Assembly: GCF_030512175.1 (NCBI RefSeq)
Contig: NZ_JAULBL010000001.1
Span: 434,001-498,000 of the forward strand
DNA length: 64,000 bases
Direction: 5' to 3'
Source: Paeniglutamicibacter sulfureus
GTDB lineage: Bacteria; Actinomycetota; Actinomycetes; Actinomycetales; Micrococcaceae
The notes under the pieces were generated by a model that saw nothing but the letters and a program-made list of their open reading frames with translations, had not been told where the DNA came from and did no database searches. Positions 55,375 through 63,541 of this stretch are shown here, one piece after another; within the stretch, counting starts at the first letter, position 1, and each line of letters starts with the position of its first letter. The translations under genes and the position numbers were made by a program.

Positions 55375-56082
55375 TCAGCCATCCAGGGCTTGTGCGGCAC
55401 CGGCCTTCAGGAGTCCCATGTCCGTATCGGTGGCCACCCAGTCGTAGCCGAGTGCTTCGAAGGCGCTGGCCCTGACTGACGAGCCGGCGAAAGCCCCAAC
55501 TTCAATATGGCGGTCATGGCACGCTTTTGCGATGTATCCAAGGGGGGACTCCTTGGCGGCGAGCAACGAATCGACGTCTGTTTCGAGGCTCATTGCCAAG
55601 TCGACGGGGCCCACGAATATGGAGTTGATGCCCGGGGTGCCAAGGATTGCGTCCAGGTTTTCCAGTCCTTCGGCGGATTCAATCATCGCCGACAGGTGAA
55701 TTCGAGAGTTCGCTTCCTGCGGGTTAAGCACGGGTGCCCCGAACAGCGCACTCATCGGTCCCCAGCTTCTCCCGCCCTGTGGAGCGTACCTTGCCGCGTG
55801 GGCCACCCCTTGGGCTTCTTCAGCCGTATTGACCATGGGAACCATGATGTGGGTGGTACCTGCATCGAGGGCGAACCCAATATCTGCGTAGCTTCCGCTT
55901 CGCAGCCGCACGGCGATGTTGCCACGTGGCGCGGCAGCAAGAGCGGAAACTATTTGGGGTTCACTCCACAGGCCATGCTGCATGTCCAACCCGTGCCAAC
56001 CGAAACCCATCTTTGAGGTTGTTGCCAGAATTGCCGGTGAGTCAAGAAAATGCCACAGTCCACGGCCTGCATACCTTGCCAA
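55375..56082 (-). CDS. HpcH/HpaI aldolase family protein
   Basis: A 235-residue TIM-barrel aldolase of class II: GLDMQHGLWSEPQI (the His of the family), IMVPMVNTAEEAQGVAHAAR, AMIESAEGLENLDAI (Glu metal ligand) and IFVGPVDLAMSLETD (Asp metal ligand). Such enzymes cleave 2-oxo-acids to pyruvate or related products. The start is TTG, supported by AGGAGG five bases upstream. The substrate is unknown. Confidence 0.88.
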   Translation of the reverse strand: MARYAGRGLWHFLDSPAILATTSKMGFGWHGLDMQHGLWSEPQIVSALAAAPRGNIAVRLRSGSYADIGFALDAGTTHIMVPMVNTAEEAQGVAHAARYAPQGGRSWGPMSALFGAPVLNPQEANSRIHLSAMIESAEGLENLDAILGTPGINSIFVGPVDLAMSLETDVDSLLAAKESPLGYIAKACHDRHIEVGAFAGSSVRASAFEALGYDWVATDTDMGLLKAGAAQALDG

Positions 56083-56318
56083 GTTGTCCTCCTAGAATCC
56101 TGCCTGCGAACAGCAGGCAGTCCATGGAAAATTTACAGCTTTTCCGTGCGCAAGACGATTCAGTATGGGTTGTGACCTTCATCCTTTCGGCATTTATGCT
56201 GTTCATTTTCAAGCTCGCCGGTTTTGGTTTCCGGTCCACGGCGCCAGCAACCCGGATTCCAATAACCCTCATGGATTCGGCGAATCCGGTTTCACGCCGG
56301 GGCAGGCCAAGCCAGATA
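56083..56318. other. Intergenic region between aldolase and LysE genes
   Basis: About 235 bases between divergent genes with locally lower GC. No gene or strong structure is seen; it probably contains promoters for both. Confidence 0.4.
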
Positions 56319-56984
56319 ATGGTGTCCATGCTGTCTTCTTCTCTCCTTGGCTTCGCAGGGGTCGCGCTTGTCGTGGTGTTGGCCCCGGGCCCAGACACCT
56401 TCCTGGCCCTGCGCTATGCCCTGAATCGCCCCCGCAATGGAATCGCCGCCGCGCTGGGCATGATGACATCCATCATGGGTTGGGCGGCCCTGGCCGGTCT
56501 GGGTGTTGCGGCGCTGCTGCAGACCTACCCGGCCATCCACCAGGGAATCGCCCTCGTCGGCGGCGCATACCTGCTCTACCTCGGGATAGGTTCGCTGATC
56601 AAGGCCCAGTTCCTGGCCCGCGCGGCGGCAGCCACCGCCCGCACCACCACCCGGTCGGCCACCGCCTCCGCTACCGAATACACCTTCTTCCAGTCGGTTC
56701 GGGCGGGGATGATTTCCGCGGCCTTGAACCCGAAGCTGGGATTGCTTTTCCTTGCGCTGATGCCGCAGTTCATTCCCGTCGGATCCAACATGCTGGGTTC
56801 GGCGATGCTCCTCGGCGGGATATTCGCACTCATGGGATTTGCCTACCTGTCGTTGCTGACCGCCATCGCGGCCCGGGCCATGGCCTGGTTCAAGAGCCCC
56901 ACCGTGGGCATCTGGCTGGAAGGCGTTTCATCTGCGGCGTTGGCCATCATGGGCGCGGTGGTGTTCATCGGGGCATTCCGCTAG
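56319..56984 (+). CDS. LysE/RhtB family amino acid exporter
   Basis: A 221-residue membrane protein with about six helices and the family marker APGPDTFLALRYALNRPRNG near residue 23, then GGAYLLYLGIGSLIKA and the conserved ALNPKLGLLFLALMPQF. It exports an amino acid or derivative; the substrate is not evident. Start at ATG 56319 or 56328; neither has a good ribosome site. It is followed 20 bases later by hutD. Confidence 0.9.
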   Translation: MVSMLSSSLLGFAGVALVVVLAPGPDTFLALRYALNRPRNGIAAALGMMTSIMGWAALAGLGVAALLQTYPAIHQGIALVGGAYLLYLGIGSLIKAQFLARAAAATARTTTRSATASATEYTFFQSVRAGMISAALNPKLGLLFLALMPQFIPVGSNMLGSAMLLGGIFALMGFAYLSLLTAIAARAMAWFKSPTVGIWLEGVSSAALAIMGAVVFIGAFR

Positions 56985-57004
56985 TTCCCACTAGACTTCA
57001 TGTC

Positions 57005-57610
57005 ATGACGACGACGAACCGGTCCTTGGCAACCGGCACAATTCTGCATTTGGCCGACTCCACCAAGCGGAAATGGGCCCAGGGGGAAGTCCGGGAAATC
57101 GCCGCCGGAAAACTGGGACCCGACTCGAAGCTGTTGCCGGCAGAGGGCAAGGAATGGGATTGGCGCCTGAGTGTGGCTTCCATCGAGGCCGCCGGGGACT
57201 TCACCCCCTATGGGGGATTCGACCGGACGCTGACGGTCATTGCCGGTGAACTGCTCGAATTGACCATCGACGGCACAGCGCATGCGATGGAGGCTCTTCG
57301 CCCCTTGAAGTTCGCCGGCGGCAGCACCGCGGCCGCGGCACTGCCCACGGGAGACGTTCTGGCACTGAACCTGATCACGCGCACCGGTGCGGTGCGCGGC
57401 AACGTGCGCATCGTGGAATTGTCGAAGAAGCGCGAACAGCATCTCTTCGGTGCCCAGTTCGGCGTTCTGTTGCAGGGAAAGGCAACCGTGCTGCGCGGGG
57501 AATCGGAGGATCCACTCGAGCTGCGCGACACCGTGATCGGCGGGGAGGAGGGCTCCCCGCGCATCAGCGGTCGGGGCTTCATGGCCGTGGTGTCCCTCGA
57601 CCTGCCGTGA
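57005..57610 (+). CDS. hutD: HutD family cupin protein
   Basis: The 201-residue protein matches HutD: KWAQGEVREIA near residue 21, EWDWRLSVASIEAAGDFTPY near 46 and YGGFDRTLTVIAGELLEL near 65. HutD is a cupin of unclear role found with hut genes, thought to bind a pathway intermediate such as formylglutamate. The usual WKNGGGVTRE motif is degenerate here. It is 2.4 kb from hutH, separated by unrelated genes. Confidence 0.85.
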   Translation: MTTTNRSLATGTILHLADSTKRKWAQGEVREIAAGKLGPDSKLLPAEGKEWDWRLSVASIEAAGDFTPYGGFDRTLTVIAGELLELTIDGTAHAMEALRPLKFAGGSTAAAALPTGDVLALNLITRTGAVRGNVRIVELSKKREQHLFGAQFGVLLQGKATVLRGESEDPLELRDTVIGGEEGSPRISGRGFMAVVSLDLP

Positions 57611-57619
57611 TGACACGGA

Positions 57620-57642
57620 CCGAGGGCCGTTGAAGCCCTCGG
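57620..57642. terminator. Bidirectional terminator
   Basis: A perfect 8-bp stem CCGAGGGC/GCCCTCGG with loop CGTTGAA between converging hutD and the hypothetical gene. Confidence 0.7.
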
Positions 57643-57906
57643 CTAGGTGTTCAGGCCGGGCTTGACCGGAACGAATCCGACGGCGTTCTTGCGGTGGATG
57701 GCCTTCGGCGAGCGCTTGAAGCCCTTGGCATCCATCTTGTTCTGCAACCGGAATTCGGCCAGGGCCGCGTCATAGATCTCGTTCATCCGGCGCCCGCTGA
57801 CCTCTTCCTGCGTCCCGTCAGCGAAGGTGACGCAGATCGTGAGGCTCTCCGGATAGTGCCGGCTCATCCGGACGTTTCCGTCCGAATCCTGCTTGAGATT
57901 GATCAT
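57643..57906 (-). CDS. Small conserved-looking hypothetical protein
   Basis: An 87-residue soluble protein from MINLKQDSDGNVRMSRHYPE with a basic C-terminal half (KGFKRSPKAIHRKNAVG). The TFADGTQEEVSGRRM segment looks like a short beta-hairpin fold. I do not recognise it. AGAAGG lies 6 bases before the ATG. Confidence 0.6.
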   Translation of the reverse strand: MINLKQDSDGNVRMSRHYPESLTICVTFADGTQEEVSGRRMNEIYDAALAEFRLQNKMDAKGFKRSPKAIHRKNAVGFVPVKPGLNT

Positions 57907-58023
57907 TTGCTGCCTTCTTTCGTGAATGGATTCCCCCAGTCTCCACCAGGCACACCCACTTTGGGCACTCGCCACCGCCTGCGGCAGCAATTTTCTCGCC
58001 AAGTTCCCGCAAATTCCTGCGAT

Positions 58024-58926
58024 TTAGGAGCGTGGCGCTTGGGCAATGAAGAGCGCCCCAAGGACCGGATCCACGTCCAGGAAGCGAATGCCCTCCAGGC
58101 CCATGGCCGAGAGTGCCGTGCGAATGCGTTGCTGGTAAACCGGCTGGTGCATCCCCAGTCCACCGCCGATGATCACCGGGCCCCGGATCCCGAGGACGGT
58201 CGAGACATCCCCGAGGTTCCCGGCCACGTAGGCGACAGCATCGTCGATGATCCGGGCGGCAGCAGGGTCCCCCGACTCGAGCGCCCTGAAGACCACGTCG
58301 GACTGCTGAGCCCAATAGCGCCTGTCGGTATCTCCATGGAACAGCCCAATGAGCTCGTCGGGCGATGCCACACCGTTGGCCTGGAGCACGAGGCGGGCCA
58401 ACATGCCTGGCTGCTGGTTCCGGTTGAACTCTCGAAGGGTGTGCCGCACCGCTTCGCGGCCCATCCAATAACCACTTGCCTCATCCCCCAGCAGATAGCC
58501 CCACCCGCCGGCGCGCGCTTCCCGGCCCTCGGCGTTGATCCCCCAGAATGCCGAGCCCGTGCCCAGGATGACTGCCATGCCAGTGGCCGTCTCGCCGGCT
58601 GCAAGAATGAGCCGTGAATCGTGCACCACCTGGATGGCGGCCCCTGGCGCATGCACCTCGATCATCGCCCTCAGCCGCCGTGCATCCTCGGCGGTGTCTA
58701 CGCCTCCGGCCCCGGCCACGACTCGATCGATGCGCCCCGACCCAAGCTCCTCAAATATCCGCCCAATGTTCCTGGTGGCCACTTCCACGCTGACGTTCTG
58801 GACATTGGCGCTGCCTGCCATAGCCTCGGCGACGATGTGTCCATTGAACCAACGCACGCCATGGGTCTTGGTGCCCCCGATGTCCAAGCCCACCAATGCC
58901 AGATTCTCGGCGTTCGCGGGTGTCAT
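58024..58926 (-). CDS. BadF/BadG/BcrA/BcrD-type ATPase, N-acetylglucosamine kinase-like
   Basis: The 300-residue protein has the sugar-kinase/ASKHA fold: LVGLDIGGTKTHGVRW (phosphate 1), AVILGTGSAFWGIN (phosphate 2) and RGPVIIGGGLGMHQP (adenosine). The WGYLLGDEASGYWMGREAV motif is typical of GlcNAc kinase-like members. It probably phosphorylates an amino sugar. It stands alone. Confidence 0.86.
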   Translation of the reverse strand: MTPANAENLALVGLDIGGTKTHGVRWFNGHIVAEAMAGSANVQNVSVEVATRNIGRIFEELGSGRIDRVVAGAGGVDTAEDARRLRAMIEVHAPGAAIQVVHDSRLILAAGETATGMAVILGTGSAFWGINAEGREARAGGWGYLLGDEASGYWMGREAVRHTLREFNRNQQPGMLARLVLQANGVASPDELIGLFHGDTDRRYWAQQSDVVFRALESGDPAAARIIDDAVAYVAGNLGDVSTVLGIRGPVIIGGGLGMHQPVYQQRIRTALSAMGLEGIRFLDVDPVLGALFIAQAPRS

Positions 58927-59167
58927 GTTTTCCTTCCGACCGGGACGGGTCCGCCCGGGTTGCGGTTGCTCGTCCTGCCTTCATTACATCACCGGCCAGC
59001 AAGCCGCAGGCGAGTTGACCCATGAGTCGGAGCCTTCGGTCGATGGCCAGGCTTTAGCCCACGGCACCAAGGATTGGCTACTCCTTGGCAATCGAGTCGC
59101 AGGTCCCCAGACGGCCCAGCCGATAGACTGGCTGCTTCATTGCCAATAGAGGGCGGGCATTTGCCCC
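58927..59167. other. Intergenic region
   Basis: About 240 bases between divergent genes. A 7-bp hairpin (CCAAGGA with TCCTTGG) lies near 59069-59092; nothing else is seen. Confidence 0.35.
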
Positions 59168-59572
59168 ATGGACTACAACGACTACGACTACGACCTCATC
59201 GGCTTCTGGGTGCTGACGTCCGCTGCAGCACTGGTGTCGATCACAGTTGGCAGCCTCGTGCACATGCGCGGAGGCAGCAGGGCTCCGGGACTGTACCTGG
59301 TGCTGGGAGTCGCTGCCTCGATCGTTTACGGGATCTTCGCCGGGATCGTTGTCGGCGCGATCTTCGAGCCGCCGTATGTCCCGGGACTCTCAGAGGGCCG
59401 TGGGCTGGATTTGCGTGGGATCGGCTTGATAATCGGTTCCTGGGTCGGCGGCGCGCTCGGAGTGCTGGCGACCGTCCTAATGTGGACAATTTCGACTTTC
59501 ATTCGCTGGCGTCGGAAGCGGAGAACCACGGAGCCCGTGGTTGGTCCGGATCGGCAGGTCCTTCCGGATTAG
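59168..59572 (+). CDS. Small membrane protein, unknown
   Basis: A 134-residue protein with a Tyr/Asp-rich start (MDYNDYDYDLIGF) and three hydrophobic helices (about 10-31, 42-65 and 85-110), ending in a basic patch (RWRRKRR). I do not recognise a family. Its stop is followed at once by a peroxiredoxin remnant. Confidence 0.6.
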   Translation: MDYNDYDYDLIGFWVLTSAAALVSITVGSLVHMRGGSRAPGLYLVLGVAASIVYGIFAGIVVGAIFEPPYVPGLSEGRGLDLRGIGLIIGSWVGGALGVLATVLMWTISTFIRWRRKRRTTEPVVGPDRQVLPD

Positions 59573-59575
59573 TGC

Positions 59576-59915
59576 CCCGCCCGCATCAAAATCGACGCCC
59601 GCCTCGTGCGAGTTCCGCGATCTTGCAGCCGACTGCGCGGCCATGGGATACCGTTTTTACGGTCTCTCCAACCGGGATTCCGACTACCAGCCCGAGGCCG
59701 TCGAGCGTTTGCACTTGACCTACCCGCTACTATCGGATCCCGGCTTTTCCGCGGCCACCGAACTGGGACTTCCGTCCTTCGAGTTCGACGGCGAGAAGCT
59801 TCATGTGCGCAGCACCCTGATCGTGGTTGCGGGAAATATCGCCCATGCCAATCTTGGCATCACCGACACGGACGCCCACCCGCGTCGTCTTCTCGCGCAA
59901 CTTCGGGATCCCTAG
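59576..59915 (+). pseudogene. Peroxiredoxin remnant (PrxQ/AhpC-TSA type), N-terminus lost
   Basis: The frame reads KSTPASCEFRDLAADCAAMG, YRFYGLSNRDSDYQPEAVER, LHLTYPLLSDPGF and a normal C-terminal half. A complete peroxiredoxin has about 50 more residues before this point and a peroxidatic Cys in GCTP; here that position reads KSTP. No start codon with a ribosome site gives a full protein. I call it a broken gene. Confidence 0.65.
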
Positions 59916-60771
59916 CCGACTAAAGTTTCATATCACCGCTGACGCCCGATCTTTGCTCTTTGCGCGTGTTTTCAGGATGCCTGCAACATTCGCTCGATCG
60001 AGGCCGGATGATGCATGACCCGTTCGACCAATGGCGCTTGGCACCGTCGTTCCAAGCGGTGGATTGAGGGACTCCCGCCGAGCCGCGGTGCCCGAGAACC
60101 GGGTGAACTTCTATCGATGCCTGATCGACTGTTGTCGCGCTGGAGGGGGTTGAACCACCCGTCTGAAATATCGATCGATTTGCCTCTGGTTCCCTGCGCA
60201 TTCGGGCCATCACCGGAAGGCCAAGTGACTTCAAATCATACGTCATAGGTAACATTCGGAAATCTTTCAGCCGCCACTAAAACCTCAATCAACGGCCCCT
60301 ATTGCATGCCTTGGATTCCATTCAAATATCTCGGTGAAGCCGAAAATGCGCCAAAAAATAAACTCATCGGTAACCTACATCACAGCATGTCGATTCAGGA
60401 TCCGGAAATCCCAATCCCTTACGCGGGGTTTCATTATTTTCTGTTTCGTTCTGCCCCCCGGGAACGACCCGGAAACCGCTCCTCTACGGCGGATTCATGG
60501 CGATGCCCCCGGCCCGGCGTGCCTTTCAACACCTGCCGTTTAGGCAGTGTTCACTTCTCCCAACTACGTTTACTGGACTAGCAGATGGAAATGAAGAATC
60601 CCCATGGGTCGGTCTACCGCACCTGCGGTTGTCCGACCATGGGGAGGCGGCGAACACTCATGTTGCAGGGACCCAGTGCACACCGTGTTCACACGAAATG
60701 CGCGGCCCCGACGGCCAGAGTCAACTACCTCCCCAGGATTCGGCTATCTCCCCGATGAAAGGAGTTGGACA
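59916..60771. other. Long non-coding stretch upstream of the ATP-grasp gene
   Basis: About 855 bases without a convincing gene. The part 60240-60480 is clearly richer in A and T than the window as a whole. At 60600-60644 a nested hairpin lies ahead of the ATP-grasp gene (entered separately). Short frames here lack family matches and ribosome sites. Confidence 0.5.
60600..60644 (+). promoter_or_regulatory. Leader hairpin of the ATP-grasp gene
   Basis: CCCCATGG and GTCGG pair with CCGAC and CATGGGG (a 12-13 bp stem), enclosing an inner ACCGCA/TGCGGT hairpin. It stands 127 bases before the ATG. It could be a terminator of incoming transcription, an attenuator or a small structured leader; the sequence alone does not decide. 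Confidence 0.5.
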
Positions 60772-63417
60772 ATGACCGCACACGCGAACAAGACCGGTAA
60801 GAAGATCGGCCAGCCGAGTCAGCTCAACAAGGTGGTGGCCAAACCGACGACAGACAAAAAATCGGTTGATGAAAAGGCTGCACCCGTGAAGAACGCTGCA
60901 CCCGCAAAAACCACAGCGAGCTCAAATTCGTCGACTGCAACCGCTGCGAAAACCGCCTCTCGACAGCCTGCCGCTTCAAAGTCCGTACCGGTAAAGACCA
61001 CGGCTGCTCCGTCTGCTCGAGAGACCGCCGTGATCCCGGCCAAGATTGCGAGTGAAAAGCCCTCAGCCGCAGCTTCCAAAACCACTCCGACGACTGACGC
61101 GTCGCCGGCGGCAAAGCCTGCAACCGCGGTGAAGACCCCCGCAACCAAGTCCGCAGCAGCGGCAAAGGCCTCGGTGTCAAAGCCCGCCACCGCCGCAAAA
61201 TCCACGTCTGCCACTCCGGCCCAGACCGCCGCCGCAAAATCCACGTCTGCCACTCCGGCCCAGGCCACCGCAGCCAAGTCGGCCGCGAAGAAGCCCGAGA
61301 CAGCTGCTACCCGGAGCGTTGCGCCCGCGGCAGCCACATCTTCCGCCGCTGCCACCTCGATCGCGGCAAAGCCGGCCACCGCCACCCAGACCACTGCCGC
61401 GAAGACGAATGACGCCGCGCCCAAGTCCCTCGGAACGGCGACGACACCGTCCCCGATCGCCAAGTCCTCCGCCGCCACCTCCAAGACCGCCCCTGCAGCA
61501 GTCAAGGCCGGCGTCGAGGCGAAGTCCACGGCCACGAAGCCAGCGGCTGCCGTTGCCACGGCAAGCCCTTCTGTTGCCCCGGTTGCGCCCCCGAAGTCCG
61601 CCGCACCCAAGACCACCGCCGATCCAAAGCCCGTCAAGTCCTCTGACAAGCCAGCAGCCGTGACCGCTCCGTCCACCCAGCCGGCCGACACGAAGTCATC
61701 CGCCAACGCAACGGGCACCACCGAAGCCAAGCTGGCAACCAAGGCTGAGCCCGCCGTTGCAACCTCGATTGCAGCCGCCAAGACCCCCGTCACGGACAAG
61801 CCTGACTCCAAGGCCACAGCCTCGACCGTTGCGACTCCGGCAGCCGACCCGATGCCGCGCGCCACCCCGTCCGGCCCCGAGGCACCCGAGGCAACCGTCG
61901 GAACCGACGCCGCCTTCGCCTCCACCGTGCCGGCCGAGACGGTCCTGCACACGGTGCGCAACATCTCCGAGGTCCGCCACTTCTTCCGCACCAACGACGT
62001 GCCGATCTTCTTCATCGGCGCCACCCCTTTCAACCTGCTGGGCCTTGACCGCTGGGTGCGTAACTTCACCTACATCAGCTACTACGATGCCTGGGACGGC
62101 GCCCACCCGCGGATCTTCACCCCCGTGCACAAGCCGTACCGCGAATTCGGCTCCGGCGAGGAGATCAACAACTGGCTGTTGCTCAACGCCGAGGTCCGCG
62201 CCCGCATGACCAAGGACCTGCGTCCCGGCACGCGGCCCAAGGTCGCCATGGTCTTCTTCGACGAGGAAACCGAGCAGATCTGCGACGAGTTGGGCTACGA
62301 CCTGATCCTGCCGTCGGCCGAGCTGCGCTCCCGCTTGGATTCCAAGATCGTGACCACCGAGTTGGGCAACGAGGCAGGGGTCGCTTCGGTCCCGAACGTC
62401 CTGACCACGGGTTCGGACTGGAAGGCCCTGCGCAAGGCCGCCGACGAGGCCGGACTCGGGGACGAATTGGTCGTCCAGACTCCATACGGCGACTCGGGCA
62501 AGACCACCTTCTTCATCAACAACGAGGCTGACTGGAACAAGCACAGCGCCGAGATCGTCGACGAGGAAATCAAGATCATGCGCCGGATCAACAACCTGCC
62601 GGTAGCTGTCGAGGCAGTGCTCACGCGCTCGGGCACCCTGGTCGGGCCGTTCCTCACCGAACTGGCCGGCCACAACGACCTGACCCCGTACAAGGGCGGC
62701 TGGTGCGGCAACGAAATGCACCCGGACGTGCTCTCCGACAACCAGCGGGCGCAGGCCACCGACCTGGTCAAGCGCATGGGCGACAGGCTTTCCAAAGAAG
62801 GCTACCGCGGCTTCTTCGAGGTCGACGTGCTCGTGGACACCGACACCGACAAGGTCTACCTGGGCGAATTGAACCCGCGTATTTCCGGGGCATCGGCCAT
62901 CACCAACGTGACCGCCGGCGCTTACGCGGACGTCCCATTGTTCCTATTCCACCTGCTCGAATACATGGACGTGGAATTCGACCTGGACATCGACGAGATC
63001 AACGCGCGCTGGGAAGCACTCTCGGGTGCCGACGTGTGGAGCCAGATGATCATCAAGGAGACTTCCGAGACGGTCGAGCTGCTCACCGCCACCCCGGCAA
63101 CGGGCCAGTACTACCTTGACGCCAACGGCGCGCTGGTCTTCAGCCGCCCCGCCATGGACTGGCACATGCTGCAAAACGAGTCCGAGGCATTCTTCCTGCG
63201 CATCTACGGTCCCGGCGACTACCGCTGGAAGGGTGCCGACCTGGGCATCCTGGTCACCAAGGGACGACTTCAGCTTGAGCGCAACGGCTCGCCCAAGCTG
63301 ACCATCCGGGCCAAGCACTTCATCGACTCCATCAGGGCAGGCTTTGCCGGCATACCGGTGGGTGGGGAATCGGCAGTGGATGCGACGGCCGGCATCGGAG
63401 TCAAAACACAGTGGTAG
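60772..63417 (+). CDS. ATP-grasp domain protein with long Ala/Lys/Thr/Pro tail (biotin carboxylase-like)
   Basis: The 881-residue protein has two parts. Residues 1 to about 388 are low complexity and basic, made of Ala, Lys, Thr, Ser and Pro in blocks such as AAKSTSATPAQ, like histone H1-type tails. From about 389 an ATP-grasp domain follows: VVQTPYGDSGKTTFF (nucleotide loop, about 567), TELAGHNDLTPYKGGWCGNE and YLGELNPRISGAS (Mg-binding Glu and Asn, about 698). ATP-grasp enzymes join a carboxylate to an amine via acyl phosphate. No biotin carrier domain is present, so the common annotation biotin carboxylase is unlikely to be literal. AGGAG precedes the ATG. A serine hydrolase follows. Confidence 0.85.
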   Translation: MTAHANKTGKKIGQPSQLNKVVAKPTTDKKSVDEKAAPVKNAAPAKTTASSNSSTATAAKTASRQPAASKSVPVKTTAAPSARETAVIPAKIASEKPSAAASKTTPTTDASPAAKPATAVKTPATKSAAAAKASVSKPATAAKSTSATPAQTAAAKSTSATPAQATAAKSAAKKPETAATRSVAPAAATSSAAATSIAAKPATATQTTAAKTNDAAPKSLGTATTPSPIAKSSAATSKTAPAAVKAGVEAKSTATKPAAAVATASPSVAPVAPPKSAAPKTTADPKPVKSSDKPAAVTAPSTQPADTKSSANATGTTEAKLATKAEPAVATSIAAAKTPVTDKPDSKATASTVATPAADPMPRATPSGPEAPEATVGTDAAFASTVPAETVLHTVRNISEVRHFFRTNDVPIFFIGATPFNLLGLDRWVRNFTYISYYDAWDGAHPRIFTPVHKPYREFGSGEEINNWLLLNAEVRARMTKDLRPGTRPKVAMVFFDEETEQICDELGYDLILPSAELRSRLDSKIVTTELGNEAGVASVPNVLTTGSDWKALRKAADEAGLGDELVVQTPYGDSGKTTFFINNEADWNKHSAEIVDEEIKIMRRINNLPVAVEAVLTRSGTLVGPFLTELAGHNDLTPYKGGWCGNEMHPDVLSDNQRAQATDLVKRMGDRLSKEGYRGFFEVDVLVDTDTDKVYLGELNPRISGASAITNVTAGAYADVPLFLFHLLEYMDVEFDLDIDEINARWEALSGADVWSQMIIKETSETVELLTATPATGQYYLDANGALVFSRPAMDWHMLQNESEAFFLRIYGPGDYRWKGADLGILVTKGRLQLERNGSPKLTIRAKHFIDSIRAGFAGIPVGGESAVDATAGIGVKTQW
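61192..61263. repeat. Two 33-bp direct repeats in the tail region
   Basis: Copies at 61192-61224 and 61231-61263 are identical over 33 bases, with a 39-base period, encoding the 13-residue unit AAKSTSATPAQ plus two. Confidence 0.9.
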
Positions 63418-63430
63418 CTCGGCAATAGAA

Positions 63431-63524
63431 CCAGGGCGCAAGCCCTGGCCGTTACCAAAAGCTGCACCGATGCAGCAATGACAACGCCGCATTATGCGGC
63501 AACAGAACGCTGCAATGGTGCAGC
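63431..63524 (+). repeat. Row of four small hairpins between the ATP-grasp and hydrolase genes
   Basis: In order: CCAGGGC-GCAA-GCCCTGG (63431-63448), GCTGCA-CCGA-TGCAGC (63461-63476), GCCGCA-TTA-TGCGGC (63486-63500), GCTGCA-ATGG-TGCAGC (63509-63524). Each is a perfect stem with a 3-4 base loop. The first may act as a terminator for the ATP-grasp mRNA; the other three share nearly the same stem. Confidence 0.75.
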
Positions 63525-63541
63525 CATGGAAGGAACCAGCG

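Noticed and set aside
60100-60190. tRNA 3'-half-like sequence on the minus strand (GGTGGTTCAACCCCCTCC)
   Set aside because: No matching acceptor 5' strand, D arm or anticodon stem can be found upstream, so it does not fold as a tRNA. A remnant attachment site is possible but unsupported.
60306-60581. Short frame of 91 codons before the ATP-grasp gene
   Set aside because: No ribosome site, no family resemblance, and AT-rich low-quality composition; not supported as a gene.
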